DNA of 25,839 bases from Halomonas sp. Lineage in GTDB: Bacteria; Pseudomonadota; Gammaproteobacteria; Pseudomonadales; Halomonadaceae. Numbering within the stretch: position 1 is the first letter of the stretch; every line of letters starts with the position of its first letter. Positions 6,797 to 15,705 of the stretch are shown piece after piece. The position numbers and the translations under genes were made by a program. Location of the stretch: assembly GCA_007116835.1 (NCBI GenBank), contig SKHS01000228.1:1-25839 (forward strand), written 5' to 3'. The notes under the pieces were generated by a model that saw only the letters and a program-made list of their open reading frames with translations, did not search any database and was not told the DNA's origin.

Positions 6797-8359
6797 ATGG
6801 CTACAACTGCACCGCGCCCCGTGGCGCTGATCATTCTAGATGGCTACGGCCACAACCCCGATAGCGCTCACAACGCGGTGGCCGCTGCCAATACGCCGAA
6901 CATGGACAAACTGTGGGCCAACCGCCCCCATGCCTTTGTGCACACCGATGGCCGCCATGTGGGTCTGCCTGATGGGCAGATGGGCAATTCCGAAGTGGGC
7001 CATATGAACATTGGTGCCGGTCGCATTGTTTACCAGGACTTCACTCGCATCACCAAGGCAATCGAAGACGGAGACTTGGATACCAATGAGGTACTGACCA
7101 AGCCCATCGACGAAGCCGTTGCCAATGGCCGTGCCGTTCATTTGCTAGGGTTGCTTTCCCCTGGCGGCGTACACAGCCACGAAGATCACTTTATTGCCAT
7201 GGCTGAGCTTGCTGCCCGACGCGGCGCACAGCGTATTTTCGTCCATGCGTTTTTGGATGGCCGCGATATGCCGCCACAGAGTGCGCTACGTTCGATCGAG
7301 CGAGCCAACGCGCGTCTGGCCGAGTTAGTTGGCGCTGATAACGGTTTTGTTGCCTCAGTGATTGGCCGTTTTTATGCGATGGACCGCGATAACCGCTGGG
7401 AGCGTGTAGAGAAAGCCTACCGCCTGCTGACCGACGGCCACGCAGATTTTATCGCCTCCAGCGCGGAAACCGCACTACGCGATGCTTACCAGCGCGGCGA
7501 AACCGACGAATTCGTAGCCGCCAGTAATGTGCCAGTTCACGACAAAGCGATTACCTTACAAGATGGCGATGCGGCTATTTTCCTTAACTTCCGCTCTGAT
7601 CGTGCTCGTGAGCTAACCCGCGCCTTTGCGGAACCCAACTTCAACGGCTTTGAACGCCAGGTGTGTCCAACACTGGCTGGCGATGGCTTAGTCATGATGA
7701 CTCAGTACGCTGCTGACATCCCAGCGCCTGCCGCCTTCCCACCGTCTGACCTCAACGACACCCTAGGCGAAGTCGTCGCTCAGCGCGGCCTAACACAGCT
7801 GCGCATTGCCGAAACAGAGAAGTACCCTCACGTCACCTTCTTCTTTTCAGGTGGCAATGAAACCGAATATGAAGGCGAAAAACGCATTTTGGTGCCCTCA
7901 CCCCGTGACGTTAAAACGTACGATGAAAAACCTGAGATGAGCGCCTTCGAGATTACCGACAAGCTGGTAGACGCCATCGACAGCGGTCATTTTGATTTGA
8001 TGGTATGCAACTACGCCAACGGCGATATGGTCGGCCACACCGGTGATTTTAACGCTGCGGTAAAAGCCATTGAGACTGTCGATACGTGCGTTGGTCGCGT
8101 GGTGGACGCCATTGAGCGCGCCAATGGCGCTTGCCTGATTACGGCTGACCACGGTAATGCCGAGCAGATGGTTCACCCAGAAACCGGCGCCCCGCAGACA
8201 GCTCATACCACCTTTATGGTGCCGTTGATTTATGTTGGCGAGCGGGCTGGCCACTTGGAAGATGGACGCTTGTGCGATTTAGCGCCAACGCTGTTAACCA
8301 TAATGAACCAACCCGTTCCCGACGCGATGACGGGGAAATCGTTGATTAATTTCGATTAA
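6797..8359 (+). CDS. gpmI: 2,3-bisphosphoglycerate-independent phosphoglycerate mutase
   Basis: Interconverts 3- and 2-phosphoglycerate in glycolysis and gluconeogenesis, using two Mn ions and a phosphoserine. The 520-residue product (E. coli 514) has the N-terminal metal segment LIILDGYGHN, the phosphoserine loop DGQMGNSEVGH (Ser65), FLDGRDMPP, NFRSDRAREL, KYPHVTFFFSGG, NYANGDMVGHTG and the C-terminal TADHGNAEQM with metal-binding Asp/His. ATG 6797 is chosen because CGAGG lies 5-6 bases upstream and homology begins immediately. Divergent from yibN; its stop codon overlaps the envC start by one base (TAATG), so the two are translationally coupled. Confidence 0.97.
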   Translation: MATTAPRPVALIILDGYGHNPDSAHNAVAAANTPNMDKLWANRPHAFVHTDGRHVGLPDGQMGNSEVGHMNIGAGRIVYQDFTRITKAIEDGDLDTNEVLTKPIDEAVANGRAVHLLGLLSPGGVHSHEDHFIAMAELAARRGAQRIFVHAFLDGRDMPPQSALRSIERANARLAELVGADNGFVASVIGRFYAMDRDNRWERVEKAYRLLTDGHADFIASSAETALRDAYQRGETDEFVAASNVPVHDKAITLQDGDAAIFLNFRSDRARELTRAFAEPNFNGFERQVCPTLAGDGLVMMTQYAADIPAPAAFPPSDLNDTLGEVVAQRGLTQLRIAETEKYPHVTFFFSGGNETEYEGEKRILVPSPRDVKTYDEKPEMSAFEITDKLVDAIDSGHFDLMVCNYANGDMVGHTGDFNAAVKAIETVDTCVGRVVDAIERANGACLITADHGNAEQMVHPETGAPQTAHTTFMVPLIYVGERAGHLEDGRLCDLAPTLLTIMNQPVPDAMTGKSLINFD

Positions 8360-9501
8360 TGCTTATTCGACAAGCATTAGCTACTGCACTGATGCTGGCG
8401 CTTGGTTATGCGCCAGCGGGTGTTGCCCAGCAAGATGAACAGGCAGCGCGCCAGCAGTTAGATACGCTTGGCCAGGAGATGGACTCCCTAGCTCAGCGTC
8501 TAAGCGCAACGGGACAAGCACGAGATAGCGCTGAGCGTGAGCTGCGCGAGGTCGAAACAGAGCTTGCCCAGACACATCAACGCCTGGATCAGCTGCAGAC
8601 AGAGCGTCGTCAGCTAGCGGATGAAATGGATCAGCTGCACCAGCACCGTGAACGTCTCGAAGAGCAGCGCAAGGCCCAGTATGCCGCGTTAGGTAAACAG
8701 CTGGCAGCCCTTTACCGGCTGGGCCCAACGCCTCAGCTCAAATTATTGCTAAACCAAAGTGACCCCGCCGAACTAGACCGCATGCAGGCATACCTGAATA
8801 GGCTCGCCCAGGCACGCCAACAGCGCCTAACTGATATTGACCGCTTGGATACCGCCCTGGCTGACACCGAGCAGGCGCTTGTTGAGCGCCAAACTCGTCT
8901 CGATGCACTGGGTGATGAACTGGATGCACAAAGTAGACTGCTAGCGCGCCGCACTGAAGAGCGCCGTGGCGTTGTAGATACCCTGGATGACCGCTACGGT
9001 AGCGAAGCTGACCGCTTGGCCGACCTTAACCAGAGCCGCGAGCAAGCGGAGCAGCAGCTGCGCGCCATTCAGGCAGAGTTGGCACGCCTGGCAGAGCCCA
9101 CGCCAACGACCCACATCACCCGCACCCAAGGCGACCTACCCTGGCCAGTGCAAGGTGCCATTATGGCAACGTTCCAACGCCGAGATGGCGTACACTATAA
9201 TGGCATTGTGATTCAAGCAGACGCAGGCAGCTCGGTGACGGCGGTGCATAGTGGTCGCGTGGTATTTGCCGATTGGATGCGCGGCTTTGGCAATCTGCTG
9301 ATTATTGACCACGGCGACCAAATCATGACGCTTTATGCTCACCTACAGCAGTTTAGTGCTCGGCCTGGCCAACAGGTAAACCGTGGTGCTGAAATTGGCC
9401 GAGTCGGCAATAGCGGTGGCCAGTCACGTGCTGCGCTTTACTTCGAAGTGAGACGCGGTGGCCAGCCAATTAATCCGCAACGTTGGATTGCACGCCGCTG
9501 A
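8359..9501 (+). CDS. envC: Murein hydrolase activator EnvC
   Basis: Periplasmic activator of the amidases that split septal peptidoglycan, recruited through FtsEX in E. coli. The 380-residue protein has a signal peptide (MLIRQALATALMLALGYAPAG, cleavage probably near residue 24), a long Gln/Leu/Arg-rich coiled coil (about 25-240), and a C-terminal LytM/M23 domain (about 260-380). The LytM zinc site is degenerate: the usual HxGxD is YNGIV and the usual HLHFE is ALYFE, with only the YAHL His retained. This fits a non-catalytic activator rather than an endopeptidase. Starts on the gpmI stop codon and is followed after 89 bases by ctpA. Confidence 0.93.
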   Translation: MLIRQALATALMLALGYAPAGVAQQDEQAARQQLDTLGQEMDSLAQRLSATGQARDSAERELREVETELAQTHQRLDQLQTERRQLADEMDQLHQHRERLEEQRKAQYAALGKQLAALYRLGPTPQLKLLLNQSDPAELDRMQAYLNRLAQARQQRLTDIDRLDTALADTEQALVERQTRLDALGDELDAQSRLLARRTEERRGVVDTLDDRYGSEADRLADLNQSREQAEQQLRAIQAELARLAEPTPTTHITRTQGDLPWPVQGAIMATFQRRDGVHYNGIVIQADAGSSVTAVHSGRVVFADWMRGFGNLLIIDHGDQIMTLYAHLQQFSARPGQQVNRGAEIGRVGNSGGQSRAALYFEVRRGGQPINPQRWIARR

Positions 9502-9590
9502 CGGGATAAGCTGGCTCATATGAATTTACAATTCAACGTCTCAACTTGCGCAGCGCCGCCACACGCTGCCTCTCGCATAGCGGAGTCTGC

Positions 9591-10889
9591 ATGACGCTTT
9601 CTGTTACCAAGATATCAGCCCCTGCCAAGCGGTTATGGGCTACTCTGCTTCCGTTTGCGCTACTGTCGGCTCCGCTGCCTTTATTGGCCCAGCCAACGAG
9701 CATTGCCGATGACCTGCCGCTCGAAGAGATTCAGACGTTTGCTGAGGTGTTTGAACGCATCAAGCGCGGCTACGTGGAAGAAGTCGACGACCGCACCCTA
9801 CTGCGCAATGCCATGCGCGGTATGCTAAGCGAGCTAGACCCACACTCTGCCTACTTAGATGAAGAAGAGTATAAAAGCCTAAGAGAATCTACCCAGGGCG
9901 AATTTGGCGGCATCGGTATCGAAGTCGGCAAAGAAAATGGCCAGCTGATGGTCGTAACGCCGATCGATGAAACGCCCGCTTCCAGGGCAGGCTTGCTTTC
10001 AAGAGACATTATTATTGCCATTGACGGCACGCCCACCGATAGCATGTCCTTACAGGAAGCGGTCAACCTGATGCGCGGCGAGCCGGGCAGCCAACTGCGT
10101 ATTTCTATCCTACGCGCCGGGGAAGAGTCTCCGCGAGAGTTCACCTTAACCCGCGAGGTGATTCGCAGTGAAAGTGTCAGGCACGAACTATTAGAGCCTG
10201 GGTATGGCTACCTGCGTGTTAGCCAATTCCAATCTCGTACTCCCGAACAGGCACGCCGAGCGTTAAGCAGAATGGCGCGGGAACAGCCGCTTGAAGGGTT
10301 GATTCTCGATTTGCGCAATAACCCCGGCGGCGTGCTGCAAGCGGCAGTCGGAATAGCCGACTTGTTTTTAGAGGAAGGACTCATCGTCTACACCGAAGGG
10401 CGACTTTCCGACACGGAGATGTCGTTTTCGGCATCGCCCGATACCGCTGCTGGCGACGTGCCGCTAGTGGTACTAATTAACAGTGGCAGCGCTTCGGCGG
10501 CAGAGATTGTTGCAGGAGCGCTTCAAGACCAGCGCCGCGGAGTGATTATGGGCACCGAAAGCTTTGGTAAAGGCTCAGTGCAACAGATCATGCCACTTGG
10601 CAACGGCGAAGGCCTAAAGCTGACGACTGCTCTGTACTACACGCCTAACGGTCGCTCAATCCAGGCCCAGGGCATTGAGCCCGATGTAGAAGTCGTGCGC
10701 GGCCGCCTGGAAGTTGCTGAAGACCGCCGTGAAATCCGCGAATCTGACCTCGACGGACACTTGGGTAATCAAGGCGCAACACCACGAGAGCGCGCGGCTA
10801 TGTCACAGCGGCTACGCGATGACTATCAGCTCAGCGAAGCGCTAAACCTACTCAAAGCGCTCAACGTGGTGGATCGCCGCCGCCGTTAA
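9591..10889 (+). CDS. ctpA: Carboxy-terminal processing protease (S41 family)
   Basis: Periplasmic serine protease that trims C-termini of envelope proteins; relatives control peptidoglycan hydrolases, which fits the envC neighbour. The 432-residue precursor has a signal peptide (about residues 12-35, ending LPLLAQP), a helical segment (LPLEEIQTFAEVFERIK), a PDZ domain (about 85-175, GEFGGIGIEVG, ASRAGLLSRDIIIAIDG) and the S41 core with Ser in NSGSASAAE (about 299-302) and the general-base Lys327 in ESFGKGSVQ. ATG 9591 is used because CGGAG lies 5 bases upstream; a TTG at 9546 is less likely. Its stop overlaps that of convergent ubiI by three bases. Confidence 0.94.
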   Translation: MTLSVTKISAPAKRLWATLLPFALLSAPLPLLAQPTSIADDLPLEEIQTFAEVFERIKRGYVEEVDDRTLLRNAMRGMLSELDPHSAYLDEEEYKSLRESTQGEFGGIGIEVGKENGQLMVVTPIDETPASRAGLLSRDIIIAIDGTPTDSMSLQEAVNLMRGEPGSQLRISILRAGEESPREFTLTREVIRSESVRHELLEPGYGYLRVSQFQSRTPEQARRALSRMAREQPLEGLILDLRNNPGGVLQAAVGIADLFLEEGLIVYTEGRLSDTEMSFSASPDTAAGDVPLVVLINSGSASAAEIVAGALQDQRRGVIMGTESFGKGSVQQIMPLGNGEGLKLTTALYYTPNGRSIQAQGIEPDVEVVRGRLEVAEDRREIRESDLDGHLGNQGATPRERAAMSQRLRDDYQLSEALNLLKALNVVDRRRR

Positions 10890-12142
10890 CGACACGATTG
10901 CGGCAGGCGTCCTCGTTCTCCAATCGCCTGTCGCATCACCAGTCGTTTCAACGGAACCAGCTGATTCATCCCGCTCATGCCCATATTACGCGCCAGCGTC
11001 AATACGGGCACTTGGCTACCGAAAAGCACTTTAAACCCTTTCATCAGACCCAGCATGGCGCTGTTATCAAAACGTCTGCGCCGCTCATAGCGGGTTAGCG
11101 TTGTCAGCGCCCCCCACGGAGCACCTCGCTGCCATGCGTAAATCACTTCCTCTGCGAGCACCGCGGCGTCCATAAAGCCTAGGTTCACCCCCTGCCCCGC
11201 TAGCGGGTGAATGCTATGGGCAGCATCGCCCACCAGTGCAAAGTTGGGCTGCACATAGTGGGCGGCATGGCGCTGTACCAGTGGAAAGCGATAGGCCGAA
11301 TCTACTGCGCTTACTTGACCCAAACGATGACCAAGCGCATCGCTGAGAGCGCACCCCAACGCCTCTGGAGAAAGCGCGGTGAGTTCACCTGCATGCGCCG
11401 GCGTGGTCGACCAAACGATCGAGCAATAGCGGTCATCACCGTTGACCGTCAACGGCAAAAACGCCAGCGGACGTCCAGCAATAAAAGCTTGACGTGCAGT
11501 GCCCCCATGGGATTTTTCACACTTCACGGTGGTAACAACCGCCTCTTGCTCCATCGACTCTTCGGTCACCGAGATCCCTGCCAATTCACGTAAGGTGGAA
11601 CGTGCCCCGTCGGCAGCAATTAACAATGGGGTGTGCAACTGGCGTCCATCCTTCAGCACTAACCAACGCCCGTTATCCGAGGTTTGCAAGGCAGCTACGC
11701 CAACACCAAAGTACGCACTAACGCTAGGCAGCTCGAGCACCCGCTCATTGAGCGCCGCCGACGTGACATCATTTTCCACGATATGACCGAGCACAGGCGC
11801 GCCTGCCTCATCGGCGGAAAAATGGATATTGCCGCTGCCCTCTGCATCCCATACCTGCATATAGCGGTAGGGCGTTATTCGCGCTGCGGCCATCGCAGGC
11901 CAGACACCCAAGTGAGTGAGCAAACGCTGTGACACCGGGGTTAGTGCACTCACTCGCGGTGCCGGCAGATGGTCGCTAAAGGCATCTAACCTGAGTGGTT
12001 CTGCTTTGGTTTCAACCAACGCCACGTGCATGCCAGCGTTGGCCAGCAACCCCGCCAGCGCACTCCCCACCATGCCAGCGCCTACAATCACCGCGTCATA
12101 ACGTTCAACCGGCACATGTGTCGCCGCTGTTTGCGTTTTCAT
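10886..12142 (-). CDS. ubiI: Ubiquinone-biosynthesis FAD monooxygenase UbiI (VisC)
   Basis: Flavoprotein hydroxylase of the UbiH/COQ6 family; in E. coli UbiI performs the C5 hydroxylation of the ubiquinone ring. The 418-residue protein shows the FAD dinucleotide fold VIVGAGMVGSALAG (about residues 19-32), the segment RVSALTPVSQRLLTHLGVW shared with E. coli UbiI, LGHIVEN, IAADGARSTLRELAG, and the second FAD motif GDAAHSIHPLAGQGVNLGFMDAA (about 303-325). The GDAAH and LGFMDAAV forms favour UbiI over UbiH. ATG 12142 has AAGGAA 5-6 bases upstream. Last gene of the leftward ygfB-pepP-ubiH-ubiI block, matching E. coli order. Confidence 0.92.
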   Translation of the reverse strand: MKTQTAATHVPVERYDAVIVGAGMVGSALAGLLANAGMHVALVETKAEPLRLDAFSDHLPAPRVSALTPVSQRLLTHLGVWPAMAAARITPYRYMQVWDAEGSGNIHFSADEAGAPVLGHIVENDVTSAALNERVLELPSVSAYFGVGVAALQTSDNGRWLVLKDGRQLHTPLLIAADGARSTLRELAGISVTEESMEQEAVVTTVKCEKSHGGTARQAFIAGRPLAFLPLTVNGDDRYCSIVWSTTPAHAGELTALSPEALGCALSDALGHRLGQVSAVDSAYRFPLVQRHAAHYVQPNFALVGDAAHSIHPLAGQGVNLGFMDAAVLAEEVIYAWQRGAPWGALTTLTRYERRRRFDNSAMLGLMKGFKVLFGSQVPVLTLARNMGMSGMNQLVPLKRLVMRQAIGERGRLPQSCR

Positions 12143-12204
12143 AACGTTCCTTTAGTTACTGACTGATTCAACGGCTTTGTTCTACGCCAGCCATTCATTC
12201 TGAG

Positions 12205-13446
12205 TCAGCGCTCTAGCCCCATTGCCCGGCGCGCCAAGCCTCGGCGCAGCGGCCCAACCAAGTTGAGCCCTACCAGTCCAGCGGCTCTGGCATGCGCCAA
12301 CAAAGGCAGTGAATAACCGAATAACCGTACCAAGCCATCGCTGAACCGAATCACATTGGAGCGATCTTGGGCACGGCGACGCTCAAACGCCTGCAGCGTT
12401 TCCATATCGCCAAGGGCACGCTGGTTCTGAGCCCCCTGCGCCAACTCCTCAACCAGATCCATCACTGAGCGTAACGCTAGGTTGAACCCCTGCCCTGCCA
12501 CCGGGTGCAGCGCATGGGCAGCATTACCTAGTACCACTAACCCAGGCCGAACCGGCTCCTCGGCAGTCACCAGGGAAAGCGGGTAGCTGAAACGCTGCCC
12601 CACGCGGGTAAAGCGCCCGACTCGATCGCCAAAGGCAGTTTGCAACTGGCGTAAAAATGCCTGATCAGAGAGCGCCAAGCGCGTCTGCTCGGTACCACTG
12701 GCATGGGTCCAGACCAGCTCCATGGCTTGCCCTGGCAGCGGCAGCAAGGCAATCGGCCCCTCTGCTGTAAAGCGTTCATAGGCAACTCCCTGGTGAGGTT
12801 GACTGACCCCCACGTGAGCAATGAGCGCGGTTTGCTCATAGGAGCGGCGGCGGCTGTAAATTCCTAACTGCTCTTTCAACCCAGAGCGTCCACCGTCTGC
12901 GAGTAGGGTTAGTGATGCCACAAGCTCGCTACCGTCAGAAAGCACGAGATGATGGCCGCCCACCTGTGGCGTCAGCTGCGCCACCGTCGCAGGGCAGTAC
13001 CACTCAATCGGCAACTGCTGTAACTGCTGATGCAGCACACGCCCCATCCAGGCATTCGGAATCACATGGCCCAGCGCTGCAACGCCTAACTCTTCGGCGC
13101 TGAGTCGCGTAGCACCTAAGCGCCCTCGCTCACTGATGTGAATACGCTCAATAGGCGTTGCTTCACGGCGCATCGCGTCCCACACACCCAGCTGACGAAA
13201 GCGCTGGGCAGACCCTTCGGCAATAGCACTGGCGCGCGCATCAAAGCTCGGCTGCCATGACACATCCGCTGCGTTTTCAGGCAAGGCGGTAGACTCAATA
13301 ATGGCCACACGCCAACCGTAGCGTTCAATAAGAGGAGCCAGCGCACAGCCCAAGCTAGCACCTACCAAACCACCACCCACAATCACGATATCGTGGGTAA
13401 GCGTCTGTTTCCGTTGGCTCTGATTCGCCTGTTGAGCCCCGTGCAT
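12205..13446 (-). CDS. ubiH: 2-octaprenyl-6-methoxyphenol hydroxylase UbiH
   Basis: FAD-dependent hydroxylase of the ubiquinone pathway (C1 hydroxylation in E. coli). The 413-residue protein has HDIVIVGGGLVGASLGCAL near the N-terminus, RASAIAEGSAQRFRQLGVW, ALGHVIPNAWMGRVL, LLADGGRSGLKEQLGI, and the C-terminal FAD motif VVLGNAAHALHPVAGQGFNLALRS; the Asn in GNAAH is the form typical of UbiH. Two ATGs lie six bases apart (13452 and 13446). AGGAG directly touches the first but is 6 bases from the second, so 13446 is the better start. It lies 62 bases before ubiI and 84-90 bases after pepP, in a gap with a palindromic site. Confidence 0.93.
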   Translation of the reverse strand: MHGAQQANQSQRKQTLTHDIVIVGGGLVGASLGCALAPLIERYGWRVAIIESTALPENAADVSWQPSFDARASAIAEGSAQRFRQLGVWDAMRREATPIERIHISERGRLGATRLSAEELGVAALGHVIPNAWMGRVLHQQLQQLPIEWYCPATVAQLTPQVGGHHLVLSDGSELVASLTLLADGGRSGLKEQLGIYSRRRSYEQTALIAHVGVSQPHQGVAYERFTAEGPIALLPLPGQAMELVWTHASGTEQTRLALSDQAFLRQLQTAFGDRVGRFTRVGQRFSYPLSLVTAEEPVRPGLVVLGNAAHALHPVAGQGFNLALRSVMDLVEELAQGAQNQRALGDMETLQAFERRRAQDRSNVIRFSDGLVRLFGYSLPLLAHARAAGLVGLNLVGPLRRGLARRAMGLER

Positions 13447-13495
13447 TGGCATCTCCTACTAATGATAAGCACACCACACAAACCGTAATTTCGTA

Positions 13496-13508
13496 ATGTA
13501 AGTTACAT
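13496..13508. promoter_or_regulatory. Palindromic site upstream of ubiH
   Basis: ATGTAAGTTACAT is a perfect 13-base dyad (6+1+6) in the AT-rich 84-base gap between pepP and ubiH, about 50 bases upstream of the ubiH start. It could be an operator for an internal promoter; I cannot assign a regulator. It shares GTAAGT with the interspersed palindrome but has different spacing, so I do not count it as a copy. Confidence 0.25.
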
Positions 13509-13535
13509 AAACAAAAATAAGAACAATAATACTGG

Positions 13536-14876
13536 TTATTTATTGGCCATTAATTGCTCTATATCAGCAACCTGCTTTGGAACTGCCGAAGTAAGCACCT
13601 CATGCCCGTCACAGGTCACAACAACAGCGTCCGCGATACGGCTACCTATACCGCGGTAAGCCACGGGAATATCGTCGTCGCAAGGGATATACAGGCCAGG
13701 CTCAACGGTAACGACCATGCCACTTTCAAGCGGGCGCGGGGTCTCTTCATTAAGGCGGTAAGTGCCCACATCATGTACGTCCAGCCCCAGCCAGTGTGAC
13801 GTAGAGTGTAGGTAGAAGCGTCGGTAGCTCTCGTCGTCAATACGCGCCTGCTCATCACCCTCTAACAACCCAAGAGCAATTAAGCCTGCGGTCAAATCGC
13901 GCACCACGCCTTGATGAATATCTGCCAGCGTAACCCCTGGCTTGATAGCATGCACCGCACGCTCCTGGGCAGCTAGTACCACGTGGTAAAGCGCTCGCTG
14001 AGCATCATTAAACTTACCGCTAACCGGAAACGTGCGGGTGATGTCCCCCGCGTAGAGATCAAACTCCGCGCCAGCATCAATCAGCACCAATGTATCGGCT
14101 TTCAGCTCGGCGCTGTTTTCAATATAGTGCAGCACGCAAGCATTAGCGCCACTACCAACAATAGTGCTATACGCTGGCCCGCTGGCGCCTTGCCAAGCGA
14201 ACTCGTGCTCCAACTCAGCTTGCAGCTGATACTCGCTTAATCCAGCACGGCAGGTACGCATCGCGCGGGTATGCGCCTGGGCAGAAATAGCCGCCGCATG
14301 GCGCAGTAAGGCAATTTCAGCGGGGCTTTTAATCAGCCGCATCTCATGAATGAGTGGACGGCTATCCAACCATCCTTTTAATGCTGGTTTACCGCGGCGC
14401 AGGCCAGCCTGAGCATTGGCGAGCGCCTGTTGCGCAATACTGATGGCCTCTGGGTTATCCAGCGGCACGTAGAGCAGCTCGCGTCCCTCCAGCAGGCCAG
14501 GAAGCCGTTCATCCCGCTGGGCGTTTTCAAATGCTTGATCAATGCCGTGCTGTGCCTCAACCCCCTGGGCACCTAAGCGCCTGCCCGTCCAGGCTTCCAT
14601 GGTCGCATCGCGGTCTTGGCAAAACACCACGCATTGACCTGTGTCGCGGCCAGGCAGCAACACCAGTAGGGCGTCTGGTTCTTGAATACCGGTCAGGTAG
14701 TAAAAATCACTCTGCTGGCGAAACGCATACTCGCTATCGTGGGAGCGCGTTACCAAGGTAGCACTAGGCACCACCAACGCCGCATTTGCAGGCATCTGTG
14801 CGATAAGCGCGGCGCGGCGCTGGCGATACTCAGAAGGCGCAATAGCGGCAGGTCGAGGCAATACATCTGGCAACAA
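13536..14876 (-). CDS. pepP: Xaa-Pro aminopeptidase (aminopeptidase P)
   Basis: M24-family metallopeptidase that removes N-terminal residues ahead of proline. It follows E. coli PepP throughout: SDSEYxFRQxSDFYYLTG-like N-domain, RPLIHEMRLIKSPAEIALLRHA, YSTIVGSGANACVLHYIEN, then metal ligands Asp in VLIDAG, Asp in YAGDITRTFP, His in TSHWLGLDVHDVG and Glu in VVTVEPGLY. The fifth ligand, the Glu of the RIED motif (Glu406 in E. coli), is Ala here (SRIADAVVV; codon GCG at 13632-13634). Start: AGGAG lies 5 bases before TTG 14876; TTG 14873 or GTG 14882 are alternatives. Second gene of the ygfB-pepP-ubiH-ubiI block. Confidence 0.9.
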   Translation of the reverse strand: MLPDVLPRPAAIAPSEYRQRRAALIAQMPANAALVVPSATLVTRSHDSEYAFRQQSDFYYLTGIQEPDALLVLLPGRDTGQCVVFCQDRDATMEAWTGRRLGAQGVEAQHGIDQAFENAQRDERLPGLLEGRELLYVPLDNPEAISIAQQALANAQAGLRRGKPALKGWLDSRPLIHEMRLIKSPAEIALLRHAAAISAQAHTRAMRTCRAGLSEYQLQAELEHEFAWQGASGPAYSTIVGSGANACVLHYIENSAELKADTLVLIDAGAEFDLYAGDITRTFPVSGKFNDAQRALYHVVLAAQERAVHAIKPGVTLADIHQGVVRDLTAGLIALGLLEGDEQARIDDESYRRFYLHSTSHWLGLDVHDVGTYRLNEETPRPLESGMVVTVEPGLYIPCDDDIPVAYRGIGSRIADAVVVTCDGHEVLTSAVPKQVADIEQLMANK

Positions 14877-14891
14877 AATCACTCCTAAAAA

Positions 14892-15470
14892 TTAATGAAC
14901 AGGGGCGTCAGTTTGCTCGACCTGAGGCATACCCGGGTGCTGCTCGGTGTAGAGCAGCATGGCCGCCATCCGGGCGTGCTCTGTCAGCGCAAACAAATCG
15001 TTCTCGTTTTCAGGGCTATCATCGATGTCCGTTTCGATCTGTACGAGACCGGCGAGGTCATCGATAGCCTCTTGCAAGGTCTTGGACCAACGCTCGCGTA
15101 GCGTCTCATCGGCCACCTCTTCAACAACTTCCATAAAGCCTAGCGTCCATTCTTTCAGGCCCTGGGCTTGCTCGGCGAGTGAGAAAAGCTCGTCGGTCAG
15201 CAGCGGCGCGTAGTTCAAATCGCTTGCGCTGAGAGCTTCAAGGGTTTGACGCCGCCACCCCAGCAAACGCTCGGCGCTCTCCGGATCCCGGGGCTGCTCA
15301 ATGCCTAGGCTTATGCAAACCTCTTCTAGCCAAGCGGCTGCCGTCACATCGCGTAACGCCAACAGTGCGCATAGACGGCCATCCAAAAAAGCCGGAGACT
15401 GCATACTACCGTGAAGAAGAAAAACATCCGCGACGTCAGAAAAATCCTGGCGCTCGTTGATAAGGGACAT
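14892..15470 (-). CDS. ygfB: YgfB/YecA family protein (UPF0149)
   Basis: A 192-residue acidic, all-helical protein of the UPF0149 family. Visible similarity: the N-terminal FSDVADVFLLHGSMQSPAFLDGRLCALLAL, a central LLTDELFSLAEQAQGLKEWTLGFMEVVEEV, and the acidic DIDDSPENENDLFALTEHARMAAMLLYTE tail. E. coli ygfB is also first in the pepP-ubiH-ubiI operon and diverges from zapA. The Pseudomonas YgfB has been reported to interfere with a transcriptional activator (AlpA) and so to affect beta-lactam response; transfer of that role here is speculative. ATG 15470 is preferred over an upstream in-frame ATG at 15512 because family similarity starts there; its ribosome-binding site is weak. The gap to pepP is about 10 bases. 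Confidence 0.85.
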   Translation of the reverse strand: MSLINERQDFSDVADVFLLHGSMQSPAFLDGRLCALLALRDVTAAAWLEEVCISLGIEQPRDPESAERLLGWRRQTLEALSASDLNYAPLLTDELFSLAEQAQGLKEWTLGFMEVVEEVADETLRERWSKTLQEAIDDLAGLVQIETDIDDSPENENDLFALTEHARMAAMLLYTEQHPGMPQVEQTDAPVH

Positions 15471-15602
15471 GGTGATTGCTCGCTGTTCAATTAATAAGGG
15501 AAATAAACGCATCGACCAATGTGTCGAAAAAAGAATGCCAATGCAGTGTCAAAAAAGAGCTTCAAAACACGGCAGGAATCCTGCGGCGCTCACGCCTGTG
15601 CG

Positions 15603-15632
15603 TTGACCCCGCACAAGGCGCTCTCTTATAGT
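15603..15632 (+). promoter_or_regulatory. Sigma-70 promoter for zapA
   Basis: TTGACC (15603-15608), an 18-base spacer, then TATAGT (15627-15632), about 74 bases before the zapA start. Both hexamers are 5 of 6 to consensus. A 13-base dyad GCAGGAATCCTGC (15572-15584) lies just upstream, between zapA and ygfB, and could bind a regulator; that is speculation. Confidence 0.6.
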
Positions 15633-15705
15633 GAATGCCAGTTATCCTTCCTATGCAGTGATGTTAACGCATTGGTCAATAAAATGACCCGTGCTGGAGT
15701 CCTTG

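Noticed and set aside
13589..13604. AAGTAAGCACCTCATG near the end of pepP as a seventh palindrome copy
   Set aside because: Only 11 of 16 positions match and the right arm is absent; counting it would loosen the definition.
13755..13770. CGGTAAGTGCCCACAT in pepP as a palindrome copy
   Set aside because: Only 10 of 16 positions match; the CTTAC arm is missing.
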